DNA from: Siphlonurus alternatus
Lineage: Eukaryota > Arthropoda > Insecta > Ephemeroptera > Siphlonuridae
Length of the DNA: 64,000 nucleotides
NCBI GenBank assembly: GCA_949825025.1
Contig: OX463781.1
Span: forward strand, 37,969,950 to 38,033,949
Reading direction: 5' to 3'
Shown here piece by piece: positions 8,991-22,400 of this stretch (its first letter is position 1; each line of letters begins with the position of its first letter). A program made the translations under genes and the position numbers. The notes below the pieces were generated by a model. It saw only the letters and a list, made by a program, of their open reading frames with translations. It was not told the origin of the DNA and searched no databases.

Positions 8991-9409
8991 TGAGCTGGAG
9001 GAAAATTGGCTTTTTCTATGTCTCTTTTAATATGCCTTTCTTTTATATGTCATCTTGATAATTTAACATGACATTATATATAATTTTAATTATACATTAG
9101 AATATAAATTTGTACAGGAATTAATAAAAGGCACATTGTCTTAGCAAGATCGACTTTGTAATTATTATTATTAAGAAGTAAAATTTTAAAAAAGAAATAT
9201 GCTAAATTAGGTATTGAAATTGATACAATTTAAATCTTTATTAATTACCGAGACTTAAATTTACTAATTTTATGCACAGTCATGTAAATTTATTTAATAT
9301 TTGAAATGAATTTATTTAAGAGGAAATATTTTGTTTGTTAAACGCAAAATTAGCTGGAGGGTGGTCCCAAGAGACTTTAACTTTAAGTAGTTCGTTTTAT
9401 AGCTACATA
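8991..9409. other. AT-rich DNA
   Basis: No feature recognised in this stretch between the GC-rich island and the 154-bp palindromic element. Confidence 0.45.
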
Positions 9410-9563
9410 AAGCCTGTATTACACCATACAATTTTGCATATAATTTTCGTGACAAGAAAACTTCATACAAGGCATGGATTTAAAGTTTTCTTGTAAAAAA
9501 AAAAAAATAAATAAATAAAAAAAATGAATGCAAAAATGTATCATGTATAATTAATACAGGCTT
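9410..9563. mobile_element. 154-bp palindromic MITE with TA footprint
   Basis: Terminal inverted repeats AAGCCTGTATTA and TAATACAGGCTT are perfect for 12 bp. Weaker pairing continues inward (ACAATTTTGCAT against ATGCAAAAATGT). It is bordered by TA on both sides (9,408-9,409 and 9,564-9,565), as expected for Tc1/mariner-type insertion. A run of about 12 A followed by AAAT repeats lies off-centre. It is non-coding. Confidence 0.65.
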
Positions 9564-10429
9564 TAAAGTTAATAATATTTATTATTATTAACTTATTATT
9601 ATTAAGTAAAATGTTAAAAGCGAATTTGCACCATTATATCTATATATGCAAATTTAATAATTATATGTGTCTTGAAGAGAAAGAAAAAAAAAAAAAAAAA
9701 GAAAAATAAAATAAAATAAAAAAAGAAGAAAAGAAAAAGTTCAATACTATTTTTGTGGTGCATTACATTTATTTTTCTTTCTATGTGTTTCTCATGGAAA
9801 AGCGCTAATATTGCATAATTGACAATATAAAATGTAATATAATATATTTTGCATACTATAATTAACATTTTTTTGTATGTCTTCTTAAATATTTTTTTTA
9901 TCCTCGAGAGTATATAATATATTATGTATTCATATTATAAATGTCACTTTTCTAATAAATAATTTTAATTTATTAGAATTTATAATAATTAAATTAAATA
10001 AATGCAGCAAAAATACTTATTTATAAAAAGTTACACGTATAATATGTACTTACAATTTTCATTTCATGGTAATTTATTAAAATGTTAAAAATGTAGTCTT
10101 CAACAATTTTATTAATGCGCTTCTATATATATGTACGTGATAAGTGATAATTATAAATACCTTATCCATAATGAAAAAATTGCATTACATATAATGTAAT
10201 ATATATTATTTATCTCTCCTATTATAATATATAATTGTAAATAATATTAATAATATTATTTCTTTGTTTTCATATAAACAAATGCTTCAGTGTTATTTTT
10301 TTAGTATAAAAAATGTTATTTTAAATGTTCATCAACCAACAACTAGTACTATAACATTCCAACAAAAATATTTTGGAATTGTAAGCTATACAAGAATGTC
10401 ACAACATTTTTATAAAAATGAATTCTTAC
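9564..10429. other. AT-rich DNA with A-rich microsatellite; possible first intron
   Basis: Includes an A-rich simple tract at about 9,675-9,740 (A runs, AAAAT and AAAAG units). If the minus-strand first exon at 10,430-10,450 is real, this stretch is the 5' part of its first intron. No second exon is recognisable in it. Confidence 0.4.
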
Positions 10430-10450
10430 CTTTCGTTTGTTGCGCGCCAT
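10430..10450 (-). CDS. Putative first coding exon, minus strand (partial gene)
   Basis: On the minus strand an ATG at 10,450 in a favourable context (A at -3, G at +4) opens Met-Ala-Arg-Asn-Lys-Arg-Lys. The last codon, AAG, is followed directly by GTAAGA, a near-ideal 5' splice donor, giving a phase-0 exon of 21 coding bases. A CpG-rich leader lies just upstream. Reading on through the donor gives an AT-rich tail ending at 10,349, as expected for intron. The strongly basic start would suit a nuclear or nucleolar protein, but seven residues cannot identify one. No downstream exon was found, so this could be chance; the combination of CpG island, start context and donor is the reason to list it. 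Confidence 0.35.
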
Positions 10451-10660
10451 TCTTCGGTCCCTGGAATTGTGGGCTTCACCGGGCGCTCGACGTCCCCAAA
10501 CTTCAGCCGCTATTCGCGAGTACGTGAAAACTAGCACACTTAGAGGTAGTGCGTACTGTAGTGCGATAAGTGCGAAACTGTAGTACCGTTGAGCCTCTAA
10601 CGATCCCCAGTGTTCAGTACATTGGTATTTGTTGCAATGAATATGACGGTCGCTAGGCTG
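10451..10660 (-). promoter_or_regulatory. CpG-rich island, candidate promoter and 5' leader
   Basis: Roughly 18 CpGs fall within about 200 bp, in contrast to the AT-rich DNA on both sides. It lies immediately upstream of the putative minus-strand start codon. No TATA box is placed convincingly. The plus strand of the same island offers only a nine-codon frame, so a divergent coding start is not supported. Confidence 0.35.
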
Positions 10661-10797
10661 GGCTAGACTGGAACATTGAAAACAAAAACATTTATTTTAA
10701 TTTACAGTGTGTTTATACTTTAAAAGGTATCTATTCTGTATATAATTTTTTTATCAAACTTGATTGGATACTTCTACTCACTAATTATATAATATTT
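10661..10797. other. AT-rich spacer
   Basis: Short AT-rich sequence between the CpG island and the SINE. Nothing is recognised. Confidence 0.4.
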
Positions 10798-11128
10798 TGA
10801 AACCCCGAACCTTCCGAAATCTTAACTTAAGCGTTTCGTGGTCTTTTCCAGAACGGGGGTGGCCACGGCCCTGCAATCCATCCTGGCATTTACTTGCGAC
10901 TGAGGGAAACGTGGAAACCTCAGCCAGGATAGATGCTACAGCTTTTGTCAATGAACTGGAAGTTTCAAAGCCAGGGGAACTGCTGTACATAGTGGTAAAG
11001 CGCAACGATTTACCCTGGGTGGGAAACGTAGTTTTTTGTTGAAAATGGTCACCCATTAAACTACTAACCACGCTCGGCGTTGCTTGACGTCGGTGATCTG
11101 ACGAGACCCGGTCAAACGCACTGCACCA
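10798..11128 (-). mobile_element. 5S-rRNA-derived SINE, diverged copy (minus strand)
   Basis: On the minus strand the first 80 bases (complement of about 11,048-11,128) match the internal promoter region of 5S rRNA: GGTCTCGTCAGATCACCGA, CAAGCAACGCCGAGCG, then GTTAGTAGTTTAATGGGTGA, where box C carries substitutions. The body aligns with the copy at 49,996-50,378 through CCCAGGGTAAAT, CTGGCTGAGG, CGTTTCCCTCAGTC and GGCCGTGGCCAC. The 3' tail differs from that copy and lacks a clear poly-A. Open frames of 81 to 116 codons cross it on both strands but are not conserved with the other copy. Confidence 0.8.
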
Positions 11129-11660
11129 CACATCCCACTCCCACGATTACCATCAATTATAGAATGTTTGTAAATTATATGAACATTTGTGGTATAGAGT
11201 TGATTGCTGTTTATGTGTACTTGAGACTGGGGAGGGGAGGTAAAACGTTATTTACTACCTGCTCGCTGCAGAAGGAGGTGAAACGAGAAAGTGGAGGGCA
11301 AAATTTCGTTAAAAAATGTAGGAGCAATCACAAAAAAAAAAAAAAAATTATAAGTTTTTTTGGTAGCGAGATTTTTTCTACAAAAATTCATCTGAATTCT
11401 AATGACAATATTTAAACATGATTTATTTTTTTAAAGAAAAAAATTTATTGCACACTTTGTTTATATTATGCTATTTTGTGTATTCTAGCCTACCTAGGTA
11501 CTATATCTACTTGCCATGAGGGGCATAAAACGTCAGCGTAATCTCTATTTTTAAATAAAATCTTAATATATTATTATAATCTTCGGTTGTTTTTAGCTTG
11601 ACTTAAAATTTTTCTATCAATAATTTATATATAATAACACACGAAAATACTGACAATTGT
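11129..11660. other. Unique flank up to the satellite
   Basis: Mixed-composition DNA with a G-rich patch near 11,230-11,300 and an A run at about 11,332-11,347. It ends in the perfect 12-bp palindrome TGACAATTGTCA (11,651-11,662), whose last bases are the first bases of the array. No gene is supported. Confidence 0.45.
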
Positions 11661-13576
11661 CAGTTTAAGTTTAAGGGAGAGAGTTGAAAGTAGTATTGTC
11701 AAAGTTTGCTTGATGAGGAGATGCCCTAGCCCTACTGAAAAATGGAAATTCGGAGCACTTTTATTTGTAGCTATATTTCAGAATATTACGTATTCCTTGG
11801 ATTCTGCTGCATTTAATTAGGTGAAAATAGGTTGAAAGGCCTTGTTTCAATAAGGAGCAACTTCTTGATGCGCAAAAAGTCACATTCGCTACCTTAAAAA
11901 AAGTGGAAAAGTGACCCTCCGTGAACATGTGGGGGGGTATTGGTATTTTCAAAGTTTCGTTCCTTATAAGTTTCATGCGGTTGCAAGGAGAGTTATGTTA
12001 TATTTTTTTATTAATTCGTCATGGCAAAACAAATCGATTCCACTTCTAACACTTTGATTTCGATTCATAACTTCGACTTTTTAAAATTCCAAAAAAGGGC
12101 TTTTGTTAACGTAACCGAAATTGCCATCCCATTATCTCAGTTTAAGTTTAAGGGAGAGAGTTGAAAGTAGTATTGTCAAAGTCTGCTTGACGAGGAGATG
12201 CCCTTGCCCTACTAAAAATGGAAATTCGGAGCACTTTTATTTGTAGCTATATTTCAGAATATTACGTATTCCTTGGATTCTGCTGCATTTAATTAGGTGA
12301 AAATGGGTTGAAAGGCCTTGTTTCAATAAGGAACAACTTCTTGATGCGCAAAAAATCACATTCGCTACCTTAAAAAAAGTGGAAAAGTGACCCTCCGTGA
12401 ACATATGGGGGGGGTATTGGTATTTTCAAAGTTTTGATCCTTATAACTTTCTTGCGGTTGCAAGGAGAGTAACGTTATATTTTTTTTGATTTTGTCATGG
12501 CAGAACAAATCGATTCCACTCCTAAAACTTTGATTTCGATTCATAACTTCGACTTTTTAAAATTCCAATAAAGGGGTATTTCTAACGTAACCAAAATTGC
12601 CATCCCATTATCTCAGTTTAAATTTAAGGGAGAGAGTTGAAAATTGTATTGTCAAAGTCTGCTTGACGAGGAGATGCCCTAGCCCTACTAAAAATTAAAA
12701 TTCGGAGCACTTTTATTTGTAGCTATATTTCAGAATATTACGTATTCCTTGGATTCTGCTGCATTTAATTAGGTGAAAATGGGTTGAAAGGCCTTGTTTC
12801 AATAAGGAACAACTTCTTGATGCGCAAAAAATCACATTCGCTACCTAAAAAAAAGTGGAAAAAGGACCCTCCGTGAACATGTGGGGGGGGGAAGGGGGTA
12901 TTAGTATTTTCAAAGTTTAGATCCTTATAACTTTCTTGCGGTTGCAAGGAGAGTAATGTTATATTTTTTTTTGAATTTGTCATGGCAGAAAAAATCGATT
13001 CCACTTCTAACACTTTGATTTCGATTCATAACTTCGACTTTTTAAAATTCCAAAAAAAAAGTGTTTTTCTTACATAACCAAAATTGCCATCCCATTTACT
13101 CAGTTTAAGTTTAAGGGAGAGAGTTGAAAGTAGTATTGTCAAAGTCTGCTTGACGAGGAGATGCCTTAGCCCTACTAAAAATTGAAATTCGGAGCACTTT
13201 TATTTGTAGCTATATTTCAGAATATTACGTATTCCTTGGATTCTGCTGCATTAAATTAGGTGAAAATGGGTTGAAAGGCCTTGTTTCAATAAGGAGCAAC
13301 TTCTTGATGCGCAAAAAGTCACATTCGCTACCTTAAAAAAAGTGGAAAAGTGACCCTCCGTGAACATGTGGGGGGGTATTGGGATTTTCAAAGTTTCGTT
13401 CCTTATAAGTTTCATGCGGTTGCAAGGAGAGTTATGTTATATTTTTTTATTGATTCGTCATGGCAAAACAAATCGATTCCACTTCTAACACTTTGATTTC
13501 GATTCATAACTTCGACTTTTTAAAATTCCAAAAAAGGGGTTTTTCTAACGTAACCAAAATTGCCATCCCATTATCT
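11661..13576. repeat. Diverged edge monomers of the satellite
   Basis: The first four units differ most from the rest. One has TTTAAATTTAAGGG in place of TTTAAGTTTAAGGG, GTAACGTTA replaces GTTATGTTA, and the third unit (from 12,614) is 487 bp because its G run has grown to an interrupted G9-AA-G5. Decay at an array edge is expected when unequal exchange homogenises the interior. Confidence 0.75.
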
Positions 13577-16431
13577 CAGTTTAAGTTTAAGGGAGAGAGT
13601 TGAAAGTAGTATTGTCAAAGTCAGCTTGACGAGGAGATGCCCTAGCCCTACTAAAAATTGAAATTCGGAGCACTTTTATTTGTAGCTATATTTCAGAATA
13701 TTACGTATTCCTTGGATTTTGCTGCATTTAATTAGGTGAAAATGGGTTGAAAGGCATTGTTTCAATAAGGAGCAAATTCTTGATGCGCAAAAAGTCACAT
13801 TCGCTACCTTAAAAAAAGTGGAAAAGTGACCCTCCGTGAACATGTGGGGGGGTATTGGTATTTTCAATGTTTCGTTCCTTATAAGTTTCATGCGGTTGCA
13901 AGGAGAGTTATGTTATATTTTTTTATTAATTCGTCATGGCAAAACAAATCGATTCCACTTCTAACACTTTGATTTCGATTCATAACTTCGACTTTTTAAA
14001 ATTCCAAAAAAGGGGGTTTTCTAACGTAACCAAAATTGCCATCCCATTATCTCAGTTTAAGTTTAAGGGATAGAGTTGAAAGTAGTATTGTCAAAGTCTG
14101 CTTGACGAGGAGATGCCTTAGCCCTACTAAAAATTGAAATTCGGAGCACTTTTATTTGTAGCTATATTTCAGAATATTACGTATTCCTTGGATTCTGCTG
14201 CATTAAATTAGGTGAAAATGGGTTGAAAGGCCTTGTTTCAATAAGGAGCAACTTCTTGATGCGCAAAAAGTCACATTCGCTACCTTAAAAAAAGTGGAAA
14301 AGTGACCCTCCGTGAACATGTGGGGGGGTATTGGGATTTTCAAAGTTTCGTTCCTTATAAGTTTCATGCGGTTGCAAGGAGAGTTATGTTATATTTTTTT
14401 ATTAATTCGTCATGGCAAAACAAATCGATTCCACTTCTAACACTTTGATTTCGATTCATAACTTCGACTTTTTAAAATTCCAAAAAAGGGGTGTTTCTAA
14501 CGTAACCAAAATTGCCATCCCATTATCTCAGTTTAAGTTTAAGGGAGAGAGTTGAAAGTAGTATTGTCAAAGTCTGCTTGACGAGGAGATGCCCTAGCCC
14601 TACTAAAAATTGAAATTCGGAGCACTTTTATTTGTAGCTATATTTCAGAATATTACGTATTCCTTGGATTCTGCTGCATTTAATTAGGTGAAAATGGGTT
14701 GAAAAACATTGTTTCAATAAGGAGCAAATTCTTGCTGCGCAAAAAGTCACATTCGCTACCTTAAAAAAAGTGGAAAAGTGACGCTCCGTGAACATGTAGG
14801 GGGGTATTGGTATTTTCAAAGTTTCGTTCCGTATAACTTTCTTGCGGTTGCAAGGAGAGTGATGTTATATTTTTTATTAATTTGTCATGGCAAAACAAAT
14901 CGATTCCACTTCTAACACTTTGATTTACGATTCATAACTTCGACTTTTTAAAATTCCAAAAAAGGGGTTTTTCTAACGTAACCAAAATTGCCATCCCATT
15001 ATCTCAGTTTAAGTTTAAGGGAGAGAGTTGAAAGTAGTATTGTCAAAGACTGCTTGATGAGGAGATGCCCTAGCCCTACTAAAAATTGAAATTTGGAGCA
15101 CTTTTATTTGTAGCTATATTTCAGAATATTACGTATTCCTTGGATTCTGCTGCATTAAATTAGGTGAAAATGGGTTGAAAGGCCTTCTTTCAATAAGGAG
15201 CAACTTCTTGATGCGCAAAAAGTCACATTCGCTACCTTAAAAAAAGTGGAAAAGTGACCCTCCGTGAACATGTGGGGGGGTATTGGTATTTTCAAAGTTT
15301 CGTTCCTTATAAGTTTCATGCGGTTGCAAGGAGAGTTATGTTATATTTTTTTATTAATTCGTCATGGCAAAACAAATCGATTCCACTTCTAACACTTTGA
15401 TTTCGATTCATAACTTCGACTTTTTAAAATTCCAAAAAAGGTGTTTTTCTAACATAACCAAAATTGCCATCCCATTATCTCAGTTTAAGTTTAAGGGAGA
15501 GAGTTGAAAGTAGTATTGTCAAAGTCTGCTTGACGAGGAGATGCCCTAGCCCTACTAAAAATTGAAATTCGGAGCACTTTTATTTGTAGCTATATTTCAG
15601 AATATTACGTATTCCTTGGATTCTGCTGCATTAAATTAGGTGAAAATGGGTTGAAAGGCCTTGTTTCAATAAGGAGCAACTTCTTGATGCGCAAAAAATC
15701 ACATTCGCTACCTTAAAAAAAGTGGAAAAGTGACCCTCCGTGAACATGTGGGGGGGTATTGGTATTTTCAAAGTTTCGTTCCTTATAAGTTTCATGCGGT
15801 TGCAAGGAGAGTTATGTTATATTTTTTTATTAATTCGTCATGGCAAAACAAATCGATTCCACTTCTAACACTTTGATTTCGATTCATAACTTCGACTTTT
15901 TAAAATTCCAAAAAAGGGGTTTTTCTAACATAACCAAAATTGCCATCCCATTATCTCAGTTTAAGTTTAAGGGAGAGAGTTGAAAGTAGTATTGTCAAAG
16001 TCTGCTTGACGAGGAGATGCCCTAGCCCTACTAAAAATTGAAATTCGGAGCACTTTTATTTGTAGCTATATTTCAGAATATTACGTATTCCTTGGATTCT
16101 GCTGCATTAAATTAGGTGAAAATGGGTTGAAAGGCCTTGTTTCAATAAGGAGCAACTTCTTGATGCGCAAAAAGTCACATTCGCTACCTTAAAAAAAGTG
16201 GAAAAGTGACCCTCCGTGAACATGTGGGGGGGTATTGGTATTTTCAAAGTTTCGTTCCTTATAAGTTTCATGCGGTTGCAAGGAGAGTTATGTTATATTT
16301 TTTTATTAATTCGTCATGGCAAAACAAATCGATTCCACTTCTAACACTTTGATTTCGATTCATAACTTCGACTTTTTAAAATTCCAAAAAAGGGGTTTTG
16401 TTAACATAACCAAAATTGCCATCCCATTATC

Positions 16432-19400
16432 GCAGTTTAAGTTTAAGGGATAGAGTTGAAAGTAGTATTGTCAAAGTCTGCTTGACGAGGAGATGCCTTA
16501 GCCCTACTAAAAATTGAAATTCGGAGCACTTTTATTTGTAGCTATATTTCAGAATATTACGTATTCCTTGGATTCTGCTGCATTAAATTAGGTGAAAATG
16601 GGTTGAAAGGCCTTGTTTCAATAAGGAGCAACTTCTTGATGCGCAAAAAGTCACATTCGCTACCTTAAAAAAAGTGGAAAAGTGACCCTCCGTGAACATG
16701 TGGGGGGGTATTGGTATTTTCAAAGTTTCGTTCCTTATAAGTTTCATGCGGTTGCAAGGAGAGTTATGTTATATTTTTTTATTAATTCGTCATGGCAAAA
16801 CAAATCGATTCCACTTCTAACACTTTGATTTCGGTTCATAACTTCGACTTTTTAAAATTCCAAAAAAGGGGTTTTGTTAACATAACCAAAATTTCCATCC
16901 CATTATCTCAGTTTATGTTTAAGGGATAGAGTTGAAAGTAGTATTGTCAAAGTCTGCTTGACGAGGAGATGCCTTAGCCCTACTAAAAATTGAAATTCGG
17001 AGCACTTTTATTTGTAGCTATATTTCAGAATATTACGTATTCCTTGGATTCTGCTGCATTAAATTAGGTGAAAATGGGTTGAAAGGCCTTGTTTCAATAA
17101 GGAGCAACTTCTTGATGCGCAAAAAGTCACATTCGCTACCTTAAAAAAAGTGGAAAAGTGACCCTCCGTGAACATGTGGGGGGGTATTGGGATTTTCAAA
17201 GTTTCGTTCCTTATAAGTTTCATGCGGTTGCAAGGCGAGTTATGTTATATTTTTTTATTAATTCGTCATGGCAAAACAAATCAATTCCACTTCTAACACT
17301 TTGATTTCGATTCATAACTTCGACTTTTTAAAATTCCAAAAAAATGGGTTTTTCTAACGTAACCAAAATTGCCATCCCATTATCTCAGTTTAAGTTTAAG
17401 GGAGAGAGTTGAAAGTAGTATTGTCAAAGTCTGCTTGACGAGGAGATGCCCTAGCCCTACTAAAAATTGAAATTCGGAGCACTTTTATTTGTAGCTATAT
17501 TTCAGAATATTACGTATTCCTTGGATTCTGCTGCATTTAATTAGGTGAAAATGGGTTGAAAAACATTGTTTCAATAAGGAGCAAATTCTTGCTGCGCAAA
17601 AAGTCACATTCGCTACCTTAAAAAAAGTGGAAAAGTGACGCTCCGTGAACATGTAGGGGGGAATTGGTATTTTCAAAGTTTCGTTCCTTATAACTTTCTT
17701 GCAGTTGCAAGGAGAGTGATGTTATATTTTTTATTAATTTGTCATGGCAAAACAAATCGATTCCACTTCTAACACTTTGATTTACGATTCATAACGTCGA
17801 CTTTTTAAAATTCCAAAAAAGGGGTTTTTCTAACGTAACCAAAATTGCCATCCCATTATCTCAGTTTAAGTTTAAGGGAGAGAGTTGAAAGTAGTATTGT
17901 CAAAGTCTGCTTGACGAGGAGATGCCTTAGCCCTACTAAAAATTGAAATTCGGAGCACTTTTATTTGTAGCTATATTTCAGAATATTACGTATTCCTTGG
18001 ATTCTGCTGCATTAAATTAGGTGAAAATGGGTTGAAAGGCCTTGTTTCAATAAGGAGCAACTTCTTGATGCGCAAAAAGTCACATTCGCTACCTTAAAAA
18101 AAGTGGAAAAGTGACCCTCCGTGAACATGTGGGGGGGTATTGGTATTTTCAAAGTTTCGTTCCTTATAAGTTTCATGCGGTTGCAAGGAGAGTTATGTTA
18201 TATTTTTTTATTAATTTGTCATGGCAAAACAAATCGATTCCACTTCTAACACTTTGATTTCGATTCATAACTTCGACTTTTTAAAATTCCAAAAAAGGGG
18301 TTTTGTTAACATAACCAAAATTGCCATCCCATTATCTCAGTTTAAGTTTAAGGGATAGAGTTGAAAGTAGTATTGTCAAAGTCTGCTTGACGAGGAGATG
18401 CCTTAGCCCTACTAAAAATTGAAATTCGGAGCACTTTTATTTGTAGCTATATTTCAGAATATTACGTATTCCTTGGATTCTGCTGCATTAAATTAGGTGA
18501 AAATGGGTTGAAAGGCCTTGTTTTAATAAGGAGCAACTTCTTGATGCGCAAAAAGTCACATTCGCTACCTTAAAAAAAGTGGAAAAGTGACCCTCCGTGA
18601 ACATGTGGGGGGGTATTGGGATTTTCAAAGTTTCGTTCCTTATAAGTTTCATGCGGTTGCAAGGAGAGTTATGTTATATTTTTTTATTAATTCGTCATGG
18701 CAAAACAAATCGATTCCACTTCTAACACTTTGATTTCGATTCATAACTTCGACTTTTTAAAATTCCAAAAAAGGGGTTTTTCTAACGTAACCAAAATTGC
18801 CATCCCATTATCTCAGTTTAAGTTTAAGGGAGAGAGTTGAAAGTAGTATTGTCAAAGTCTGCTTGACGAGGAGATGCCCTAGCCCTACTAAAAATTGAAA
18901 TTCGGAGCACTTTTATTTGTAGCTATATTTCAGAATATTACGTATTCCTTGGATTCTGCTGCATTAAATTAGGTGAAATGGGTTGAAAGGCCTTATTTCA
19001 ATAAGGAGCAACTTCTTGATGCGCAAAAAGTCACATTCGCTACCTTAAAAAAAGTGGAAAAGTGACCCTCCGTGAACATGTGGGGGGGTATTGGTATTTT
19101 CAAAGTTTCGTTCCTTATAAGTTTCATGCGGTTGCAAGGAGAGTTATGTTATATTTTTTTATTAATTCGTCATGGCAAAACAAATCGATTCCACTTCTAA
19201 CACTTTGATTTCGATTCATAACTTCGACTTTTTAAAATTCCAAAAAAGGGGTTTTTCTAACATAACCAAAATTGCCATCCCATTATCTCAGTTTAAGTTT
19301 AAGGGAGAGAGTTGAAAGTAGTATTGTCAAAGTCTGCTTGACGAGGAGATGCCTTAGCCCTACTAAAAATTGAAATTCGGAGCACTTTTATTTGTAGCTA

Positions 19401-22400
19401 TATTTCAGAATATTACGTATTCCTTGGATTCTGCTGCATTAAATTAGGTGAAAATGGGTTGAAAGGCCTTGTTTCAATAAGGAGCAACTTCTTGATGCGC
19501 AAAAAGTCACATTCGCTACCTTAAAAAAAGTGGAAAAGTGACCCTCCGTGAACATGTGGGGGGGTATTGGTATTTTCAAAGTTTCGTTCCTTATAAGTTT
19601 CATGCGGTTGCAAGGAGAGTTATGTTATATTTTTTTATTAATTCGTCATGGCAAAACAAATCGATTCCACTTCTAACACTTTGATTTCGATTCATAACTT
19701 CGACTTTTTAAAATTCCAAAAAAGGTGTTTTTCTAACATAACCAAAATTGCCATCCCATTATCTCAGTTTAAGTTTAAGGGAGAGAGTTGAAAGTAGTAT
19801 TGTCAAAGTCTGCTTGACGAGGAGATGCCCTAGCCCTACTAAAAATTGAAATTCGGAGCACTTTTATTTGTAGCTATATTTCAGAATATTACGTATTCCT
19901 TGGATTCTGCTGCATTAAATTAGGTGAAAATGGGTTGAAAGGCCTTGTTTCAATAAGGAGCAACTTCTTGATGCGCAAAAAATCACATTCGCTACCTTAA
20001 AAAAAGTGGAAAAGTGACCCTCCGTGAACATGTGGGGGGGTATTGGTATTTTCAAAGTTTCGTTCCTTATAAGTTTCATGCGGTTGCAAGGAGAGTTATG
20101 TTATATTTTTTTATTAATTCGTCATGGCAAAACAAATCGATTCCACTTCTAACACTTTGATTTCGATTCATAACTTCGACTTTTTAAAATTCCAAAAAAG
20201 GGGTTTTTCTAACATAACCAAAATTGCCATCCCATTATCTCAGTTTAAGTTTAAGGGAGAGAGTTGAAAGTAGTATTGTCAAAGTCTGCTTGACGAGGAG
20301 ATGCCTTAGCCCTACTAAAAATTGAAATTCGGAGCACTTTTATTTGTAGCTATATTTCAGAATATTACGTATTCCTTGGATTCTGCTGCATTAAATTAGG
20401 TGAAAATGGGTTGAAAGGCCTTGTTTTAATAAGGAGCAACTTCTTGATGCGCAAAAAGTCACATTCGCTACCTTAAAAAAAGTGGAAAAGTGACCCTCCG
20501 TGAACATGTGGGGGGGTATTGGGATTTTCAAAGTTTCGTTCCTTATAAGTTTCATGCGGTTGCAAGGAGAGTTATGTTATATTTTTTTATTAATTCGTCA
20601 TGGCAAAACAAATCGATTCCACTTCTAACACTTTGATTTCGATTCATAACTTCGACTTTTTAAAATTCCAAAAAAGGGGTTTTTCTAACGTAACCAAAAT
20701 TGCCATCCCATTATCTCAGTTTAAGTTTAAGGGAGAGAGTTGAAAGTAGTATTGTCAAAGTCTGCTTGACGAGGAGATGCCCTAGCCCTACTAAAAATTG
20801 AAATTCGGAGCACTTTTATTTGTAGCTATATTTCAGAATATTACGTATTCCTTGGATTCTGCTGCATTAAATTAGGTGAAATGGGTTGAAAGGCCTTATT
20901 TCAATAAGGAGCAACTTCTTGATGCGCAAAAAGTCACATTCGCTACCTTAAAAAAAGTGGAAAAGTGACCCTCCGTGAACATGTGGGGGGGTATTGGTAT
21001 TTTCAAAGTTTCGTTCCTTATAAGTTTCATGCGGTTGCAAGGAGAGTTATGTTATATTTTTTTATTAATTCGTCATGGCAAAACAAATCGATTCCACTTC
21101 TAACACTTTGATTTCGATTCATAACTTCGACTTTTTAAAATTCCAAAAAAGGGGTTTTTCTAACATAACCAAAATTGCCATCCCATTATCTCAGTTTAAG
21201 TTTAAGGGAGAGAGTTGAAAGTAGTATTGTCAAAGTCTGCTTGACGAGGAGATGCCTTAGCCCTACTAAAAATTGAAATTCGGAGCACTTTTATTTGTAG
21301 CTATATTTCAGAATATTACGTATTCCTTGGATTCTGCTGCATTAAATTAGGTGAAAATGGGTTGAAAGGCCTTGTTTCAATAAGGAGCAACTTCTTGATG
21401 CGCAAAAAGTCACATTCGCTACCTTAAAAAAAGTGGAAAAGTGACCCTCCGTGAACATGTGGGGGGGTATTGGTATTTTCAAAGTTTCGTTCCTTATAAG
21501 TTTCATGCGGTTGCAAGGAGAGTTATGTTATATTTTTTTATTAATTCGTCATGGCAAAACAAATCGATTCCACTTCTAACACTTTGATTTCGATTCATAA
21601 CTTCGACTTTTTAAAATTCCAAAAAAGGTGTTTTTCTAACATAACCAAAATTGCCATCCCATTATCTCAGTTTAAGTTTAAGGGAGAGAGTTGAAAGTAG
21701 TATTGTCAAAGTCTGCTTGACGAGGAGATGCCCTAGCCCTACTAAAAATTGAAATTCGGAGCACTTTTATTTGTAGCTATATTTCAGAATATTACGTATT
21801 CCTTGGATTCTGCTGCATTAAATTAGGTGAAAATGGGTTGAAAGGCCTTGTTTCAATAAGGAGCAACTTCTTGATGCGCAAAAAATCACATTCGCTACCT
21901 TAAAAAAAGTGGAAAAGTGACCCTCCGTGAACATGTGGGGGGGTATTGGTATTTTCAAAGTTTCGTTCCTTATAAGTTTCATGCGGTTGCAAGGAGAGTT
22001 ATGTTATATTTTTTTATTAATTCGTCATGGCAAAACAAATCGATTCCACTTCTAACACTTTGATTTCGATTCATAACTTCGACTTTTTAAAATTCCAAAA
22101 AAGGGGTTTTTCTAACATAACCAAAATTGCCATCCCATTATCTCAGTTTAAGTTTAAGGGAGAGAGTTGAAAGTAGTATTGTCAAAGTCTGCTTGACGAG
22201 GAGATGCCCTAGCCCTACTAAAAATTGAAATTCGGAGCACTTTTATTTGTAGCTATATTTCAGAATATTACGTATTCCTTGGATTCTGCTGCATTAAATT
22301 AGGTGAAAATGGGTTGAAAGGCCTTGTTTCAATAAGGAGCAACATCTTGATGCGCAAAAAGTCACATTCGCTACCTTAAAAAAAGTGGAAAAGTGACCCT

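Noticed and set aside
10781..11131. Open frames of 81 to 116 codons on both strands
   Set aside because: They lie in the 5S-derived SINE; the second SINE copy does not keep the same frames.
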